A stretch of DNA of 64,000 bases from JAUIIK01 sp963709995 (GCA_963709995.1 CAVPYN010000003.1:62001-126000); one strand, 5' to 3'. Positions 34,182 to 43,487 are shown, counted from the stretch's first letter. The notes: a model not told the origin generated them from the sequence alone. Program-made: numbers and translations.

Positions 34182-36683
34182 CTATGTCGCCTGTAACGAC
34201 TCCAGCACGTCCAGCTTGGTTGACCGCCAGGCCGGGATGAGCGACGCAATCAGCCCGAGGACCGGCCCCAGCACAATGACTAGCAGGAGTGTCAGGGGAA
34301 GTCCAAGTGAGATGTTGCTATCTACCTCGCGGTTGATCGTGAAGATGAGTGCCCATCCAAAGAACAGACCTAGCGCGACACCGGTGAACGTCCCAAGCGC
34401 CGCAATGACAACCGATTCGAGCCGCACCATGTTCTTCACCCGTTCGTCAGTCATACCAACGGCACGGAGCAACCCGAGCTCGCGCCGCCGTTCGATGATC
34501 GACAGTGACAGGGTGTTGATGATGCCGATCAGCGCAATGATCACACTCATGGCAAGCAGGCCATTGACCGCGTTGATCAGGAAGTCGAAGAGACCACCAA
34601 TAAGTCGTCCTATGGCATTACCTTCGGTAAGCGTGATGTCCGGGCGAAGGTTGACGAGATCTTCGATCTCATCGGTTGTTTCGGTGTGAGCGCCGGTCGC
34701 GACATCGATGAACGCCACGGTTGGGGCAGTATCTCCTACAAGCGAGTCGAATGTTTCCTCATCGACGAGATTTCCCGTCGCTATCGTGTCAAGGGAACTC
34801 TCGATGATGGCGACTACCTCGAGATCCAGGGTGTCGCCGGTATTGTCGGCAACTTCTACGGTCGCACCGATCGCTGGCGTTGTCGTAGGATCACCCGTGT
34901 CGGCAACCGCGATTGTCCCCGGGCCCAGGTCGTCCAACGAGCCTGCACTGGCCGATAGCTTGGCGACGCTTTGAAGTTCCGCTATGTCGCCAGTGCTAAG
35001 AAACCCGGGTAGGCCGTCGATAGTGACAGACTCCCGCCGGAATGGGACAACAACTTCCACATCGTCCACTTCCAGGATGCTCGAAACCAGCTCGTCATCG
35101 ATCGTTCCACCGTCACTCGAGATCAGGAAGTCGGCCGAAGAGAGATCCTTAATCTCGGCGACGGCGAATTCTTTCAGGCTCGTGCCTGCGACGAGGACGA
35201 ACGAAACGAGGAAGACGCCGATGAGAAGCGCATTCGCTGTGGTAGCAGTGCGCTGCGGATTGCGAGCGGTATTGTCAACCGCCAGACGTCCTTCCAGACC
35301 GAAGATGGACATTACCGGGTGCGCCACGCGTGAGCCGTACACTGCGATCATTGGCCCGGCGATGATCACGCCGACGAAGAACACCAGAGCGCCGGCGGCA
35401 ATGATTGGCCACGAACTGCCGATAAGAAGTGCGACAGCGCTTAGTCCAAGAATTGCCAGTGTGACGGAGATCCGTCGACGGGAGATCGTCGTCGTCTCGG
35501 CGGCAGACGCTCTGAGGGCTTCGATCGGTTCGGTTCGCGCCGCCCGGCGCGCTGGAATCATTACTGACACGACGGTGATGACCGTGCCGAGCAGGATTGC
35601 GCTAGTGACGTTCGACGCGCTGATTGATACCCCGCTTCCTGGCAGAGAAATATTGAACGCCTTCAATACTTCAACGAGTATGAACGTTAGCGCGAAACCG
35701 GTGACGATCCCGAGCGCAGATCCGACGACGCCGATGATGATCCCTTCGTACAGTAGCGACGACATAATCTGGCGCGGGGTCGCGCCGATTGCCGCCATCA
35801 CGGCTAGCTCGCGGATACGCTGGGTCACGATCACGTTGAAGGTGTTGTAGATGACGAAGCCCCCGACGAGCATGGCCAGAATGGCGAACGCCTGGAGACC
35901 CTGCTTGAGGATTCTGCCCGGCGCGCCAATCGCATCCTTCTTGTCCTGAAGGAACTCTTCGCCTGATTGAATTTCAAAGCCGCCCGGGACGAGCCCCTCG
36001 ATATTGGTCACAAGCTCAGACTGCGGGAGGTCGCTGCGCAGATAAATCTCTTCGTATTCGACTATCCCCGAGGTAAGCCAGTTGAATGCATCCTCCTGGG
36101 ATAGATAGACACTGCCTCCGGAGTCGATTGCATCGCTTTCACCGAACTTGCTGATACCGACAATCTCAACTTGCTGCTGCCCTGCCAGGGTGAGCAGCGT
36201 CACGGAGTCGCCGACTGCGAGATCTTCATCGTCAGCAGTGCCCTGATCGACCGCGATCTGCCCGGCGCCGGCAGGCGCCGATCCCTCGACAATTTCGACC
36301 GGGTTGAGTTCTTCGTCGTCTATCCAGAGATGGCCCGTCGCGTTGTCGGCAAATGTGCTGCCGTCGTCGGCGAGAAAGGCCACGGATCCCGTCACGATGC
36401 CGGCGCTACCATCAACACTATCAGCAGTGAAGATGCGGTCGGCTGCATCGCCGGAGATTCTTATCTCGTCGACGTGGGCATCCTCGGCGGAGGATTCATC
36501 CGCGACGATTGCTGCGTCGACGCTTCCGTATTGACGAGCTACGTCTCCTTCCAAAACACTGATGACACGATCTGAAATGAAGCCAGTGGCGGCGAAGAAG
36601 GCCACGCCTGTGATAATCGCGACGAGGGTTGCAATGTATCGAGCTGGATTGTGGCGCACGCCGCGCATTGCAATGAGCAGCAT
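34182..36683 (-). CDS. ABC transporter permease, FtsX/MacB type
   Basis: 833 residues. The layout is an N-terminal membrane helix, a large MacB periplasmic-core-like domain (acidic, Asp/Gly/Ser-rich, about 40-250), three helices with the FtsX motif IREL(A)VMAAIGATPRQI, a region with a second pair of helices, another extracytoplasmic domain, and a final FtsX block (ERRRELGLLRAVGMTDERVK). Such double-FtsX permeases export lipids, peptides or drugs, or do mechanical work, together with a MacB/LolD ATPase. The start is one base after the ATPase stop. Its size (about 830 versus 400 for single FtsX) indicates the full transporter in one chain. Confidence 0.9.
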   Translation of the reverse strand: MLLIAMRGVRHNPARYIATLVAIITGVAFFAATGFISDRVISVLEGDVARQYGSVDAAIVADESSAEDAHVDEIRISGDAADRIFTADSVDGSAGIVTGSVAFLADDGSTFADNATGHLWIDDEELNPVEIVEGSAPAGAGQIAVDQGTADDEDLAVGDSVTLLTLAGQQQVEIVGISKFGESDAIDSGGSVYLSQEDAFNWLTSGIVEYEEIYLRSDLPQSELVTNIEGLVPGGFEIQSGEEFLQDKKDAIGAPGRILKQGLQAFAILAMLVGGFVIYNTFNVIVTQRIRELAVMAAIGATPRQIMSSLLYEGIIIGVVGSALGIVTGFALTFILVEVLKAFNISLPGSGVSISASNVTSAILLGTVITVVSVMIPARRAARTEPIEALRASAAETTTISRRRISVTLAILGLSAVALLIGSSWPIIAAGALVFFVGVIIAGPMIAVYGSRVAHPVMSIFGLEGRLAVDNTARNPQRTATTANALLIGVFLVSFVLVAGTSLKEFAVAEIKDLSSADFLISSDGGTIDDELVSSILEVDDVEVVVPFRRESVTIDGLPGFLSTGDIAELQSVAKLSASAGSLDDLGPGTIAVADTGDPTTTPAIGATVEVADNTGDTLDLEVVAIIESSLDTIATGNLVDEETFDSLVGDTAPTVAFIDVATGAHTETTDEIEDLVNLRPDITLTEGNAIGRLIGGLFDFLINAVNGLLAMSVIIALIGIINTLSLSIIERRRELGLLRAVGMTDERVKNMVRLESVVIAALGTFTGVALGLFFGWALIFTINREVDSNISLGLPLTLLLVIVLGPVLGLIASLIPAWRSTKLDVLESLQAT

Positions 36684-36684
36684 G

Positions 36685-37431
36685 TCAGTTGACCTCGAAT
36701 TGCTTCATGCGGTCGAGGACGCGATCGGTCGTCGGCGCCTGCATCTCGTCGATTATCTGGCCGTCGGCCAGGAAGAGGACGCTGTCTGCGAAAGAGGCCG
36801 CGTGCGGATCATGTGTCACCATGACGATCGTTTGGCCGGTTTCATCGACAGCCTGACGCATGAACTGAAGCATCTCCGTGCCGGTCCGGGAATCCAGCGC
36901 GCCAGTTGGCTCGTCAGCGAAGACGATTTCGGGTTTCGGTACGAGTGCGCGGGCGACCGCAACGCGCTGCTGCTGACCGCCCGAGAGCTGACTCGGCAGA
37001 TTCTCGAGACGGTCCCCCATGCCGACGGTCGTGACGATCTGGTTGAACCACGCCTCGTCCGTTTCACGACCTGCAAGCGTCAACGGCAGGTTGATGTTCT
37101 CGCGCGCCGTCAGGGTCGGTATGAGGTTGTATTGCTGGAAGATGAACCCGAGCCGATCGCGCCGCAAGAGTGTCAGATCCGTTCTGGAAAGACGGGAAAT
37201 GTCCGTCTCGCCGATGAATGCTGATCCTGACGTCAGCCGGTCAAGCCCGGCGACACACTGCATCAGCGTGCTCTTGCCGGAGCCGGAAGGGCCCATGATC
37301 GTCGTGAATTTCCCGGTCGGAAAATCGACGGTTACGCCGGCGAGTGCGTGAATCATGGCCTCGCCTTCACCGTAGGTCTTCACGGCGTCAACGGCACGCG
37401 CGGCCGCACCGTTCATCACCATTGCAGTCAT
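36685..37431 (-). CDS. ABC transporter ATP-binding protein, MacB/LolD type
   Basis: 248 residues. The nucleotide-binding domain is complete: Walker A GPSGSGKST, Q-loop FQQYNLIPTL, signature LSGGQQQR, Walker B IVFADEPTGALD, H-loop VTHDPHAAS. GALD-S-R-T after Walker B marks the MacB/LolD/FtsE branch. It pairs with the downstream permease, the two genes being separated by one base. Several close Met codons (37431, 37422, 37416) could start it. A promoter is expected in the 410 bases upstream. Confidence 0.95.
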   Translation of the reverse strand: MTAMVMNGAAARAVDAVKTYGEGEAMIHALAGVTVDFPTGKFTTIMGPSGSGKSTLMQCVAGLDRLTSGSAFIGETDISRLSRTDLTLLRRDRLGFIFQQYNLIPTLTARENINLPLTLAGRETDEAWFNQIVTTVGMGDRLENLPSQLSGGQQQRVAVARALVPKPEIVFADEPTGALDSRTGTEMLQFMRQAVDETGQTIVMVTHDPHAASFADSVLFLADGQIIDEMQAPTTDRVLDRMKQFEVN

Positions 37432-37841
37432 TCATCGCGTCCAATCATCAGACAGAATCACCCTCGAACCGCCTATCCTGGGGATAATCCGGCGGGAAGC
37501 CCCATGCGTAAAGAGCGGTATTGCCACCAACATCGAGCTGTGCCGACCGGGGCCCACGCTGGCGTACGCTATCACGCTACGAGTAGCCAGAACATACACC
37601 TTTTGGACCATGGGCCGCGCATTCATCTGGATTGAGGTCAGATCAGTCCAACACAGGGGATTCAATCTCCCGAGCCAGGTCGCTTCCGAGACGATGTATC
37701 CCGACGCTACTGCGCTCGCCAGGATTGGTACGACAACTACCCGGAATAGCCATCGGGCCAATGGCTTGGAAGGTTGACATCGTATCTCGACGGCTGTAGT
37801 ATTCACCTGATTGGTTATTTATCCGAACGGTTGAATACAGA
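37432..37841. other. Intergenic region between divergent ABC and ArsR genes
   Basis: 410 bases. A leftward frame of 124 residues fills much of it and abuts the ABC ATPase start, but it shows no domain and carries clusters of rare residues, so I treat it as unproven. Near 37798-37838 TATTCACC and GGTTGAATA form an imperfect inverted repeat close to the ArsR start, a possible ArsR operator. Divergent promoters must lie here. Confidence 0.4.
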
Positions 37842-38177
37842 ATGACGGTGACGGATCAGCTCAGCTTGACCTTTGGGGCGCTCTCCGATCCAACACGGAG
37901 GGCAATCCTGGCCCGTTTGGCCGATGGCGAGGCGACCGTAACCGAGCTTGCCGAGCCTTTCGAAATGAGCTTGCCGGCCGTCTCGAAGCACCTCAAAGTG
38001 CTGGAGCGTGCCGGTCTCATCACCCGTGGCCGGGAAGCCCAGTGGCGCCCGGCGAGTTTGGATCCCGAGCCACTCAAGGAAGCGGCCGGCTGGCTCGACG
38101 ACTACCGCCGCTTCTGGGATGAGAGTTTCGACCGCTTGGACGACTATCTCAGAGAACTTCAGCAGAAGGAGAAGTAG
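37842..38177 (+). CDS. ArsR/SmtB-family winged-helix regulator
   Basis: 111 residues. A winged helix is clear (FGALSDPTRRAILARLADG, then LPAVSKHLKVLERAGLI). No metal-binding Cys pair of the ELCVCDL type is present; instead TVTELAEPFEMS occurs, so it is a non-metal ArsR of the kind that accompanies AHSA1/SRPBCC genes. The C-terminus (WLDDYRRFWDESFDRLDDYL) matches that group. The following AHSA1 gene starts two bases after the stop, forming an operon that the regulator probably represses. Confidence 0.92.
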   Translation: MTVTDQLSLTFGALSDPTRRAILARLADGEATVTELAEPFEMSLPAVSKHLKVLERAGLITRGREAQWRPASLDPEPLKEAAGWLDDYRRFWDESFDRLDDYLRELQQKEK

Positions 38178-38178
38178 T

Positions 38179-38667
38179 GTGACTGTGACGCACAGGGGTG
38201 GCTCGACGACCTTCGCGACGCCGACTGACCGGGAGATCGTCATCACCCGGGTCGTCGATGCGCCGCGCGAGCTCGTCTTCGAAATGTGGACTAGCTGCGA
38301 GCACCTGCCGCGCTGGATGGGACCGGCCGTCATGGAGATGACCGGCTGCCGGGTCGATCTTCGCGAGGGCGGTTCCTGGCGCTTTGAATGGCGAGGTCCC
38401 GACGGCTTCGAGTTGGGCATGAGTGGCGTCTACAAAGAGATCGCGCCACCGGAACGGCTCGTTTCAACTGAAATGATGGGCGGCTATTCAGATGAATTGT
38501 TGAGCACGCTCATGCTCACCGAGGAAGACGGCATAACGACGATCGCGAACACGGTTCTTTGCCCATCGAAGGAAATCCGCGACGCCATGCTCGCATCGGG
38601 TATGGAGGACGGTGTTGCCGAAGGCTTCGAGCGGATGGACGAGTATCTGCGCGAACTCAGCAGGTGA
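38179..38667 (+). CDS. SRPBCC/AHSA1-domain protein
   Basis: 162 residues from GTG 38179 with AGGAG at 38166-38170. The fold is shown by DREIVITRVVDAPRELVFEM and WTSCEHLPRWMGP, typical of the Aha1-like START/Bet v1-related domain, and by the closing segment EGFERMDEYLREL. These proteins have a hydrophobic ligand cavity, and their function is usually unknown. The ArsR gene ends two bases upstream, a very common pairing; the regulator probably senses something the SRPBCC protein handles. Confidence 0.9.
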   Translation: MTVTHRGGSTTFATPTDREIVITRVVDAPRELVFEMWTSCEHLPRWMGPAVMEMTGCRVDLREGGSWRFEWRGPDGFELGMSGVYKEIAPPERLVSTEMMGGYSDELLSTLMLTEEDGITTIANTVLCPSKEIRDAMLASGMEDGVAEGFERMDEYLRELSR

Positions 38668-38772
38668 TAACCGCGGCGTGACGCTGGCCAGCAGTTGTGA
38701 CTTACGTTGGGTAAGGAAATGCATGAGGTCAATGTGGACCTCTACTCGCGGAAAGATCACGGGAGATCAACC

Positions 38773-38838
38773 ATGGGAACCGTAGGCGTTGGACTGGCGA
38801 TGTCACTCGGCGGCTTCATCGCCCGGGCCAATCACTAG
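38773..38838 (+). pseudogene. N-terminal stub of a DHFR/RibD-fold protein
   Basis: A start with GGGAG upstream is followed by VGVGLAMSLGGFIA and then a TAG after 21 residues. The first residues match the beginning of dihydrofolate-reductase-like RibD_C proteins, whose hallmark is MSLDGFIA; here the Asp is a Gly. Nothing resembling the rest follows, so this appears to be the remains of a deletion or of recombination with the methyltransferase gene that begins 20 bases later. Confidence 0.55.
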
Positions 38839-38858
38839 CTGGAAGGGAGGCAGCTCCC

Positions 38859-39254
38859 ATGAACGATCGCCAGCGAACCATCGTCGAGCAACTCGACGTT
38901 CAGCCGGATGACAGGGTGCTTGAGATTGGCTGTGGACACGGCGTTGCCGCGACCTATGTCTGCGAGCAACTTGTTGGGGGTCGTTATCTCGGCGTCGACC
39001 GATCAGCCAAGATGGTGAAGACCGCAATGCTCAGAAACGCGGCATTCATCGAGGATGGCAGGGCGGAGTTCCTGCAGGCGGATCTCGAGGATCTCGACCT
39101 GGGAGAGCGCTGTTTCGACAAGATCTTCACTGTCCGGGTTGGTCTGTTCCATCGCGATCCGGAGCGGGCCCGCGGCATAGTCGAGCGCTGGCTTGCGCCG
39201 GGCGGAAAGATCACGACCGTTTACGACGGGCCATCGACGCCTGGCTCGTATTGA
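38859..39254 (+). CDS. Small class I SAM methyltransferase
   Basis: 131 residues, shorter than most members. Motif I is VLEIGCGHGVAATYVCEQL, strand 2 ends LGVDRSAKMVKTA, and a post-I motif FLQADLEDLDLG is followed by FDKIFTVRVGLFHRDPERA. The domain then stops soon after the PGGKITTVYDG strand, so the C-terminal strands 6-7 are reduced and it may be truncated. Its ribosome-binding site (GGGAGG) can pair with CTCCC just before the start, a small hairpin that could limit translation. Confidence 0.75.
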   Translation: MNDRQRTIVEQLDVQPDDRVLEIGCGHGVAATYVCEQLVGGRYLGVDRSAKMVKTAMLRNAAFIEDGRAEFLQADLEDLDLGERCFDKIFTVRVGLFHRDPERARGIVERWLAPGGKITTVYDGPSTPGSY

Positions 39255-39284
39255 CCACTCATGCGAATTCAAAGGGGATTGACC

Positions 39285-40079
39285 ATGAACATCGTGACAT
39301 CGAAAGATGGCGCTTCCATCGCATTCGACCGGTATGGCGAGGGCCCGCCGTTGGTACTCGTTGCCGGGGCAACGGCCACCCGGTCAGCCGAAGTATCTCT
39401 TGCAACATTTCTGGCAAAGCACTTCAGCGTGTTTGCCTACGATCGGCGCGGCCGCGGTGATAGTGGAGATGTCGCTCCATATGCTGTCGAGCGCGAGATC
39501 GAGGATCTCGCTTCGATCATCGCCGCGGCCGGTGGGGCCGCCTTCGTGTTCGGCCATTCGTCCGGCGCGGTTCTGGCTCTCCGTGCGGCGGCAAGCGGGC
39601 TCGCCATTCCCAGGCTGGCGGCCTACGAGCCACCGTTTATTGTCGATGACAGCCGCCCTCCGTTGCCAGACGACTACGTAGGGCATCTGAATGAGCTCAT
39701 CTCCGACGGGCAGAGCGGCGAAGCAGTCGCCTATTTCATGACGGTGGCTGTTGGAACACCCGCCGAATACGTTGCCCAGATGCGTGATCATCCGATGTAA
39801 GAGTCATCGGTGAAAGTGGCACATACCATCGCCTACGACGGCATGATCATGGGAGACACGATGTCCGGCAACCCGTTGGCGGCTGAGCCGTGGTCATCGG
39901 TGGGCGTGCCGGTGCTTGTGATGGATGGCGGGAATAGCGAGCCGTTCATGCACAGTGGAGCGCAAGCGCTTGCCGATCTTCTCCCCAACGCGCAGCATCA
40001 CACCCTGGAAGGCCAGGACCACGGCCCTGCTGACGATATCCTTGCTCCCATCCTGCTGGAGTTCTTCGCCACCTGTTGA
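39285..40079 (+). pseudogene. Alpha/beta hydrolase interrupted by one in-frame stop
   Basis: The start at 39285 has AAAGGGG upstream. The N-terminal part is normal, with the nucleophile elbow FGHSSGAVLALRAA and preceding PPLVLVAGATATRS. A TAA at 39798-39800 ends it after MRDHPM; the same frame then continues to 40079 with the missing C-terminal part (VAHTIAYDGMIMG, PVLVMDGGNSEPFM and the catalytic His in EGQDHGPADD). A single nonsense change thus splits a 264-codon hydrolase. No frameshift is needed. The protein is probably inactive without readthrough. Confidence 0.8.
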
Positions 40080-40137
40080 GGTCCTGTTTTCGAACCGGAC
40101 TCATTGACGCAAGATTTGAAACTATCAGGAGAACGAA

Positions 40138-40941
40138 ATGAACGATGACGTTCAGGGACGGTATGCACCGGTCAACGGCCTCGAGATGTACTACGAGGTA
40201 CACGGCGAAGGCGCGCCGCTCGTTTTGTTGCACGGCGCATACATGACGATTGAGCAGTTTGGGGATCTTCTCCCTGCGCTGGCAGAATCCCGGCAGGTGA
40301 TTGCCGTCGAGCTACAAGGACACGGGCGTACTGCCGACATCGACCGCCCGATCACCTACGAGCAGATGGCTGACGATGTTGCCGGTCTGATTCGTCATCT
40401 CGATCCCGAACAGGTCGATGTCTATGGCTTCAGCATGGGCGGCGGCGTGGCCATCCAGCTAGCCGTCCGGCATCCCAATCTGCTCCGCAAAATTGTCGTA
40501 GTTTCGGCCGGCCATACCTACGATGTGATGCCTGCTGAGCTATCCATGATGTTCGAGTCGATCACGCCCGAGATGTTCGCCGGTTCGCCATTCGAAGCTG
40601 CCTACCTGGAGGTCGCGCCGAACCCGGATGATTTCCCCAATCTGGTTGCGAAGCTCAAGCAGCTTGATCTTACGCACTTCGATTGGACTGAGCAGGTCCG
40701 CGGCCTTCAGCTGCCCGTCCAACTCATCGTTGGAGACTCCGACATCGTCCAGCTGGAATATGCCGTCGAGATGTTCAAGTTGCTCGGTGGCGGGGTTTTT
40801 GGCGACATGGCTCCAATGCCCGCCTCGCAGCTTGCGATCCTGCCTGCTACCTCGCACCTGGGCATCCTGGAACGTGGCAACTGGATCGTGCCAATCGTCA
40901 GCGCGTTCCTCGACGCGCCGCTGCCTGAGCCGGAGCAGTAA
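40138..40941 (+). CDS. Alpha/beta-fold hydrolase
   Basis: 267 residues with a CAGGAGAAC ribosome-binding site. The family features are LVLLHGAYMTIEQFGDLLPA (oxyanion loop), AVELQGHGRTA, the nucleophile elbow VYGFSMGGGVAIQLA, the acid in IVGDSDIVQLEY and the His in PATSHLGILER. This combination is typical of esterases, lactonases and haloperoxidase-like enzymes. It follows the broken hydrolase by 58 bases; the two may be separate paralogues. Substrate unknown. Confidence 0.88.
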   Translation: MNDDVQGRYAPVNGLEMYYEVHGEGAPLVLLHGAYMTIEQFGDLLPALAESRQVIAVELQGHGRTADIDRPITYEQMADDVAGLIRHLDPEQVDVYGFSMGGGVAIQLAVRHPNLLRKIVVVSAGHTYDVMPAELSMMFESITPEMFAGSPFEAAYLEVAPNPDDFPNLVAKLKQLDLTHFDWTEQVRGLQLPVQLIVGDSDIVQLEYAVEMFKLLGGGVFGDMAPMPASQLAILPATSHLGILERGNWIVPIVSAFLDAPLPEPEQ

Positions 40942-41106
40942 CACTGGAGATCGTTGCCAGCCGCAGGATAGAACGTGCGCAGCGTGTGCGTTGTCAGCGG
41001 TTGGTCATGCCGTCAGCCTGTAACAGGTGATGGTTCATAGCCTGGGAAGGTGAGGACGAACATGCTGCATAGGTGGAGGTGGCCGCGGGACCTGGTCGAG
41101 CGGTGA

Positions 41107-41538
41107 TCACGCCTTGGTGCATTCGCCCAGGTGTTCCCTGCGGAGGTCAGCCATGATCTGATCCCAGTAGGCCGGGCCACCTTCTTCGAGTATGCAGGCC
41201 AGGCGCTCCGGGCCGGGGCTGACTGTCAAGTGGTGACGACCCCAGATCGCGATCTGGGCGAGGACGGGTGTCAGGGCGATCGACTTCTCGGTCAGGCTGT
41301 AGATGATCCGCTGCTTGTGGGTCGGGTCAGAGGAACGGGTGAGCATCCCAGCTTTGACGAGCATCTTCAGACGGTCGGAAAGGATGTTCGAGGAGATGCC
41401 TTCGTTCGATTCCAGCAAATCACGGAAGTGGCGCTTCCCGAGGAGGATGATGTCCCGCAGGATGACCAGGCTCCAGCGGTCGCCGAGCAGCTCGACTGTG
41501 AGGTTGATCGGGCAGCCCGATCGGTGTTCTTCGTCCAT
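41107..41538 (-). CDS. HxlR-family winged-helix regulator
   Basis: 143 residues from the ATG at 41538 (AAGGG six bases upstream; a further ATG at 41568 is possible). The family core is CPINLTVELLGDRWSLVILRDI with the N-terminal Cys often used for aldehyde or redox sensing, then GKRHFRDLLESNEGISSNIL and LSDRLKMLVKAGML. It is divergent from a DUF899 gene across 136 bases containing two palindromes. One of them recurs upstream of the gene at 46176, so this protein may control both. Confidence 0.92.
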   Translation of the reverse strand: MDEEHRSGCPINLTVELLGDRWSLVILRDIILLGKRHFRDLLESNEGISSNILSDRLKMLVKAGMLTRSSDPTHKQRIIYSLTEKSIALTPVLAQIAIWGRHHLTVSPGPERLACILEEGGPAYWDQIMADLRREHLGECTKA

Positions 41539-41590
41539 TTCTACCCTTATGTTCTGTCCCCCTTGCATTATCCTATCACCATCGCTACAC

Positions 41591-41604
41591 TACAACCAGT
41601 TGTA
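41591..41604. promoter_or_regulatory. Palindrome in the HxlR/DUF899 intergenic region
   Basis: TACAAC-CA-GTTGTA is a perfect inverted repeat lying 53 bases from the HxlR start. It may be an autoregulatory operator for the HxlR gene. No second copy was seen. Confidence 0.4.
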
Positions 41605-41632
41605 CTTTCGTATCGGTTTTATGTTCTACATG

Positions 41633-41652
41633 TACGGACATTGCGGTCCGTA
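41633..41652. promoter_or_regulatory. Candidate HxlR operator, copy 1
   Basis: TACGGAC-N6-GTCCGTA lies 22 bases before the DUF899 start. Its left flank GTTCTACATG is nearly repeated, with the same TACGGACA core, at 46078-46095 upstream of another gene. A divergent HxlR gene makes that protein the natural candidate binder. Confidence 0.55.
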
Positions 41653-41674
41653 GCGTACTGAGAGGAGAACGGAC

Positions 41675-42346
41675 ATGAACCTCCCACCGATCGTTTCAGC
41701 AGATGAATGGCAAGCTGCTAACGAGGCCATGATCGCGAAGGAGAAGGAAGCGACCCGCGCCCGCGACAGGCTCAACGCCGAGCGCCGCCGGATGCCGATG
41801 GTGAAGATCGAGAAGGACTACACCTTCGAGGGACCGAACGGGCCGGTCACGTTTGCTCGACCTCTTCGATGGCCGCCGTCAGCTCTTCTCTACCACTTCA
41901 TGTTCGATCCTGATTGGGACGAAGGCTGTGGTGGCTGTTCGATGTTCGTTGACAACTGGGCCACCCCGCCCATCTCCAGGCGCGCGACACGTCGTCGCGC
42001 TCGTCTCGCGGGCGCCGCTGGAGAAACTCGAAGCGTTCGGGGAGCGCATGGGCTGGGAGAATCTGCCCTGGTACTCGTCGTTCGACAGTGACTTCAACTT
42101 CGACTTCGGCGTCTCCACCGATGAGGATGAGACCTTCGGGCTGAGCGTCTTCTTTCGTGACGGAGACGATGTCTACCGGACCTACTTCACCGACCGGCGC
42201 GGCGTCGAGTACCTCGGTAGCAACTGGAGCTTCCTCGACCTGACGCCGCTTGGCCGTCAGGAGACTCTGGGAAGACTCGCCCGATGGCTGGCCGCAGTCC
42301 GAACCCTATGTTTGGTGGCGACTATCACGACCACTACGCCGACTAG
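41675..42346 (+). pseudogene. DUF899 (thioredoxin-like) gene with at least five frameshifts
   Basis: The family is recognisable from IEKDYTFEGPNGPVT, YHFMFDPDWDEGCGGCSMFV (with the CxxC-like pair), RMGWENLPWYSS, DFGVSTDEDETFGLSVF and YLGSNWSFLDLTPLGRQE. These segments alternate among all three frames, with breaks near 41852, 41882, 41960, 41995 and 42263, and the expected short C-terminus ends at 42346. Intact members have about 230 residues. The break number is too high for isolated base-calling errors, so true decay is likely. It lies directly behind the candidate HxlR operator. Confidence 0.8.
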
Positions 42347-42419
42347 TCACCCGGCATATCAGCCGGCCGACTGGCATAGACGGCGGACACGGTACAAGCA
42401 GGCTCGAACGGAGCTCATG

Positions 42420-42991
42420 ATGCGAAAGATCACGGCAGGATTGTTCATTTCGCTCGATGGCGTCATCGAAGCGCCGCATGAGTGGCACTTCCCCTATTTC
42501 AACGACGAGATGGGGGAGACTGTCGGGACGCAGATGGGGGCCGTCGGACTGCATGCTGCTTGGCCGTGTCACCTATCAGGAGTTCGCCAGTTTCTGGCCC
42601 GACAAGACCGAAGACGAAGTGGAGATTGCCGACTACATGAACAACACGCCGAAGTTCGTCGTCTCAACGACCCTGGATTACGGTCGATGAGTGGCAGAAT
42701 TCGACGCTTCTCAATGGCGATTTCGTCGAGGAAATCACTAAGCTGAAGCAGCAGGAGGGAAGAACATCGGCGTTACCGGCAGCGCCACCCTCGTGCGATC
42801 GCTGTTACAGCACGGTTTGCTCGACGAATTGCACTTGCTGGTCCATCCGATCGTCGTCGGCAGTGGCAAGCAACTCTTCCCGGACGGGACCGGTCAGATT
42901 CCGCTGAAGCTGCGTCGATTCGAAGGTCTTCGACAACGGGGTCCTGTCGCTCGTCTACGCTCCCGACAAGGCTCAGGGCGACGAGGCATGA
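42420..42991 (+). pseudogene. DHFR/RibD-fold protein with several frameshifts
   Basis: The start at 42420 (GGAG six bases upstream) gives KITAGLFISLDGVIEAPHEW, the family hallmark. After a shift near 42548 the core MLLGRVTYQEFASFW and EIADYMNNTPKFVVSTTL follows. Two more shifts near 42690 and 42760 recover GVTGSATLVRSLLQHGLLDE and LVHPIVVGSGKQLF, and a last one gives SKVFDNGVLSLVYAP, ending at 42991. About 190 residues would result if repaired. Intact members bind NADPH, but their natural substrates are mostly unknown. Confidence 0.8.
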
Positions 42992-43001
42992 TGACCGGGG
43001 G

Positions 43002-43280
43002 ATGACCAGTAACGCGCTGGCGGCGCTCGACAACGGCAGACTCGTCGTCGTCAACGGCGTCGAGCTGTGCGTTGAGACGTTCGGTAGCCCGGACTGATCC
43101 GGCTATCCTGCTGATCCACGGCGCAACGACGCCGATGCATGGCTGGGCGAAATCGCGACGCCAGCGCTGGTGATTCACGGCGCAGAAAATCCCATCGTTC
43201 CAGCCGGCCATGCCGGGGCGCTGGCGCGAGAACTTCCGGGCGCTGAACTGCTCATGATGGAATGCGCCGGACATTTGTAG
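43002..43280 (+). pseudogene. Internally deleted alpha/beta hydrolase
   Basis: The beginning (RLVVVNGVELCVETFGSPD) and the end (TPALVIHGAENPIVPAGHAG, then the His of ECAGHL) belong to one hydrolase family. They are joined with about 150 residues missing, including the nucleophile elbow, and with an early TGA at 43096. It follows the DHFR-like remnant by 10 bases. It cannot encode a functional enzyme. Confidence 0.7.
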
Positions 43281-43487
43281 CTTCGATCAACCTGGGACAC
43301 CGTCGTCCCGGCAGTGCTAGCGCACACCTCGCGTTGATCGAAGGGCGCGAGAAACCGCAATGGAGCGGCCCAATGCGACGACCGCAACCAGATCGCCAGC
43401 GTTGGCGATGACGGAGCGCAGCACGAGCCCGCGATGGCCGGTCAACGCCGATCCGGCGCCGGGCTCACTTTATGAAGGAGAATAGCA

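Noticed and set aside
37432..37806. Leftward 124-residue frame abutting the ABC ATPase start
   Set aside because: No recognised domain, no ribosome-binding site at its start, and it occupies the space where the ABC operon promoter should be.
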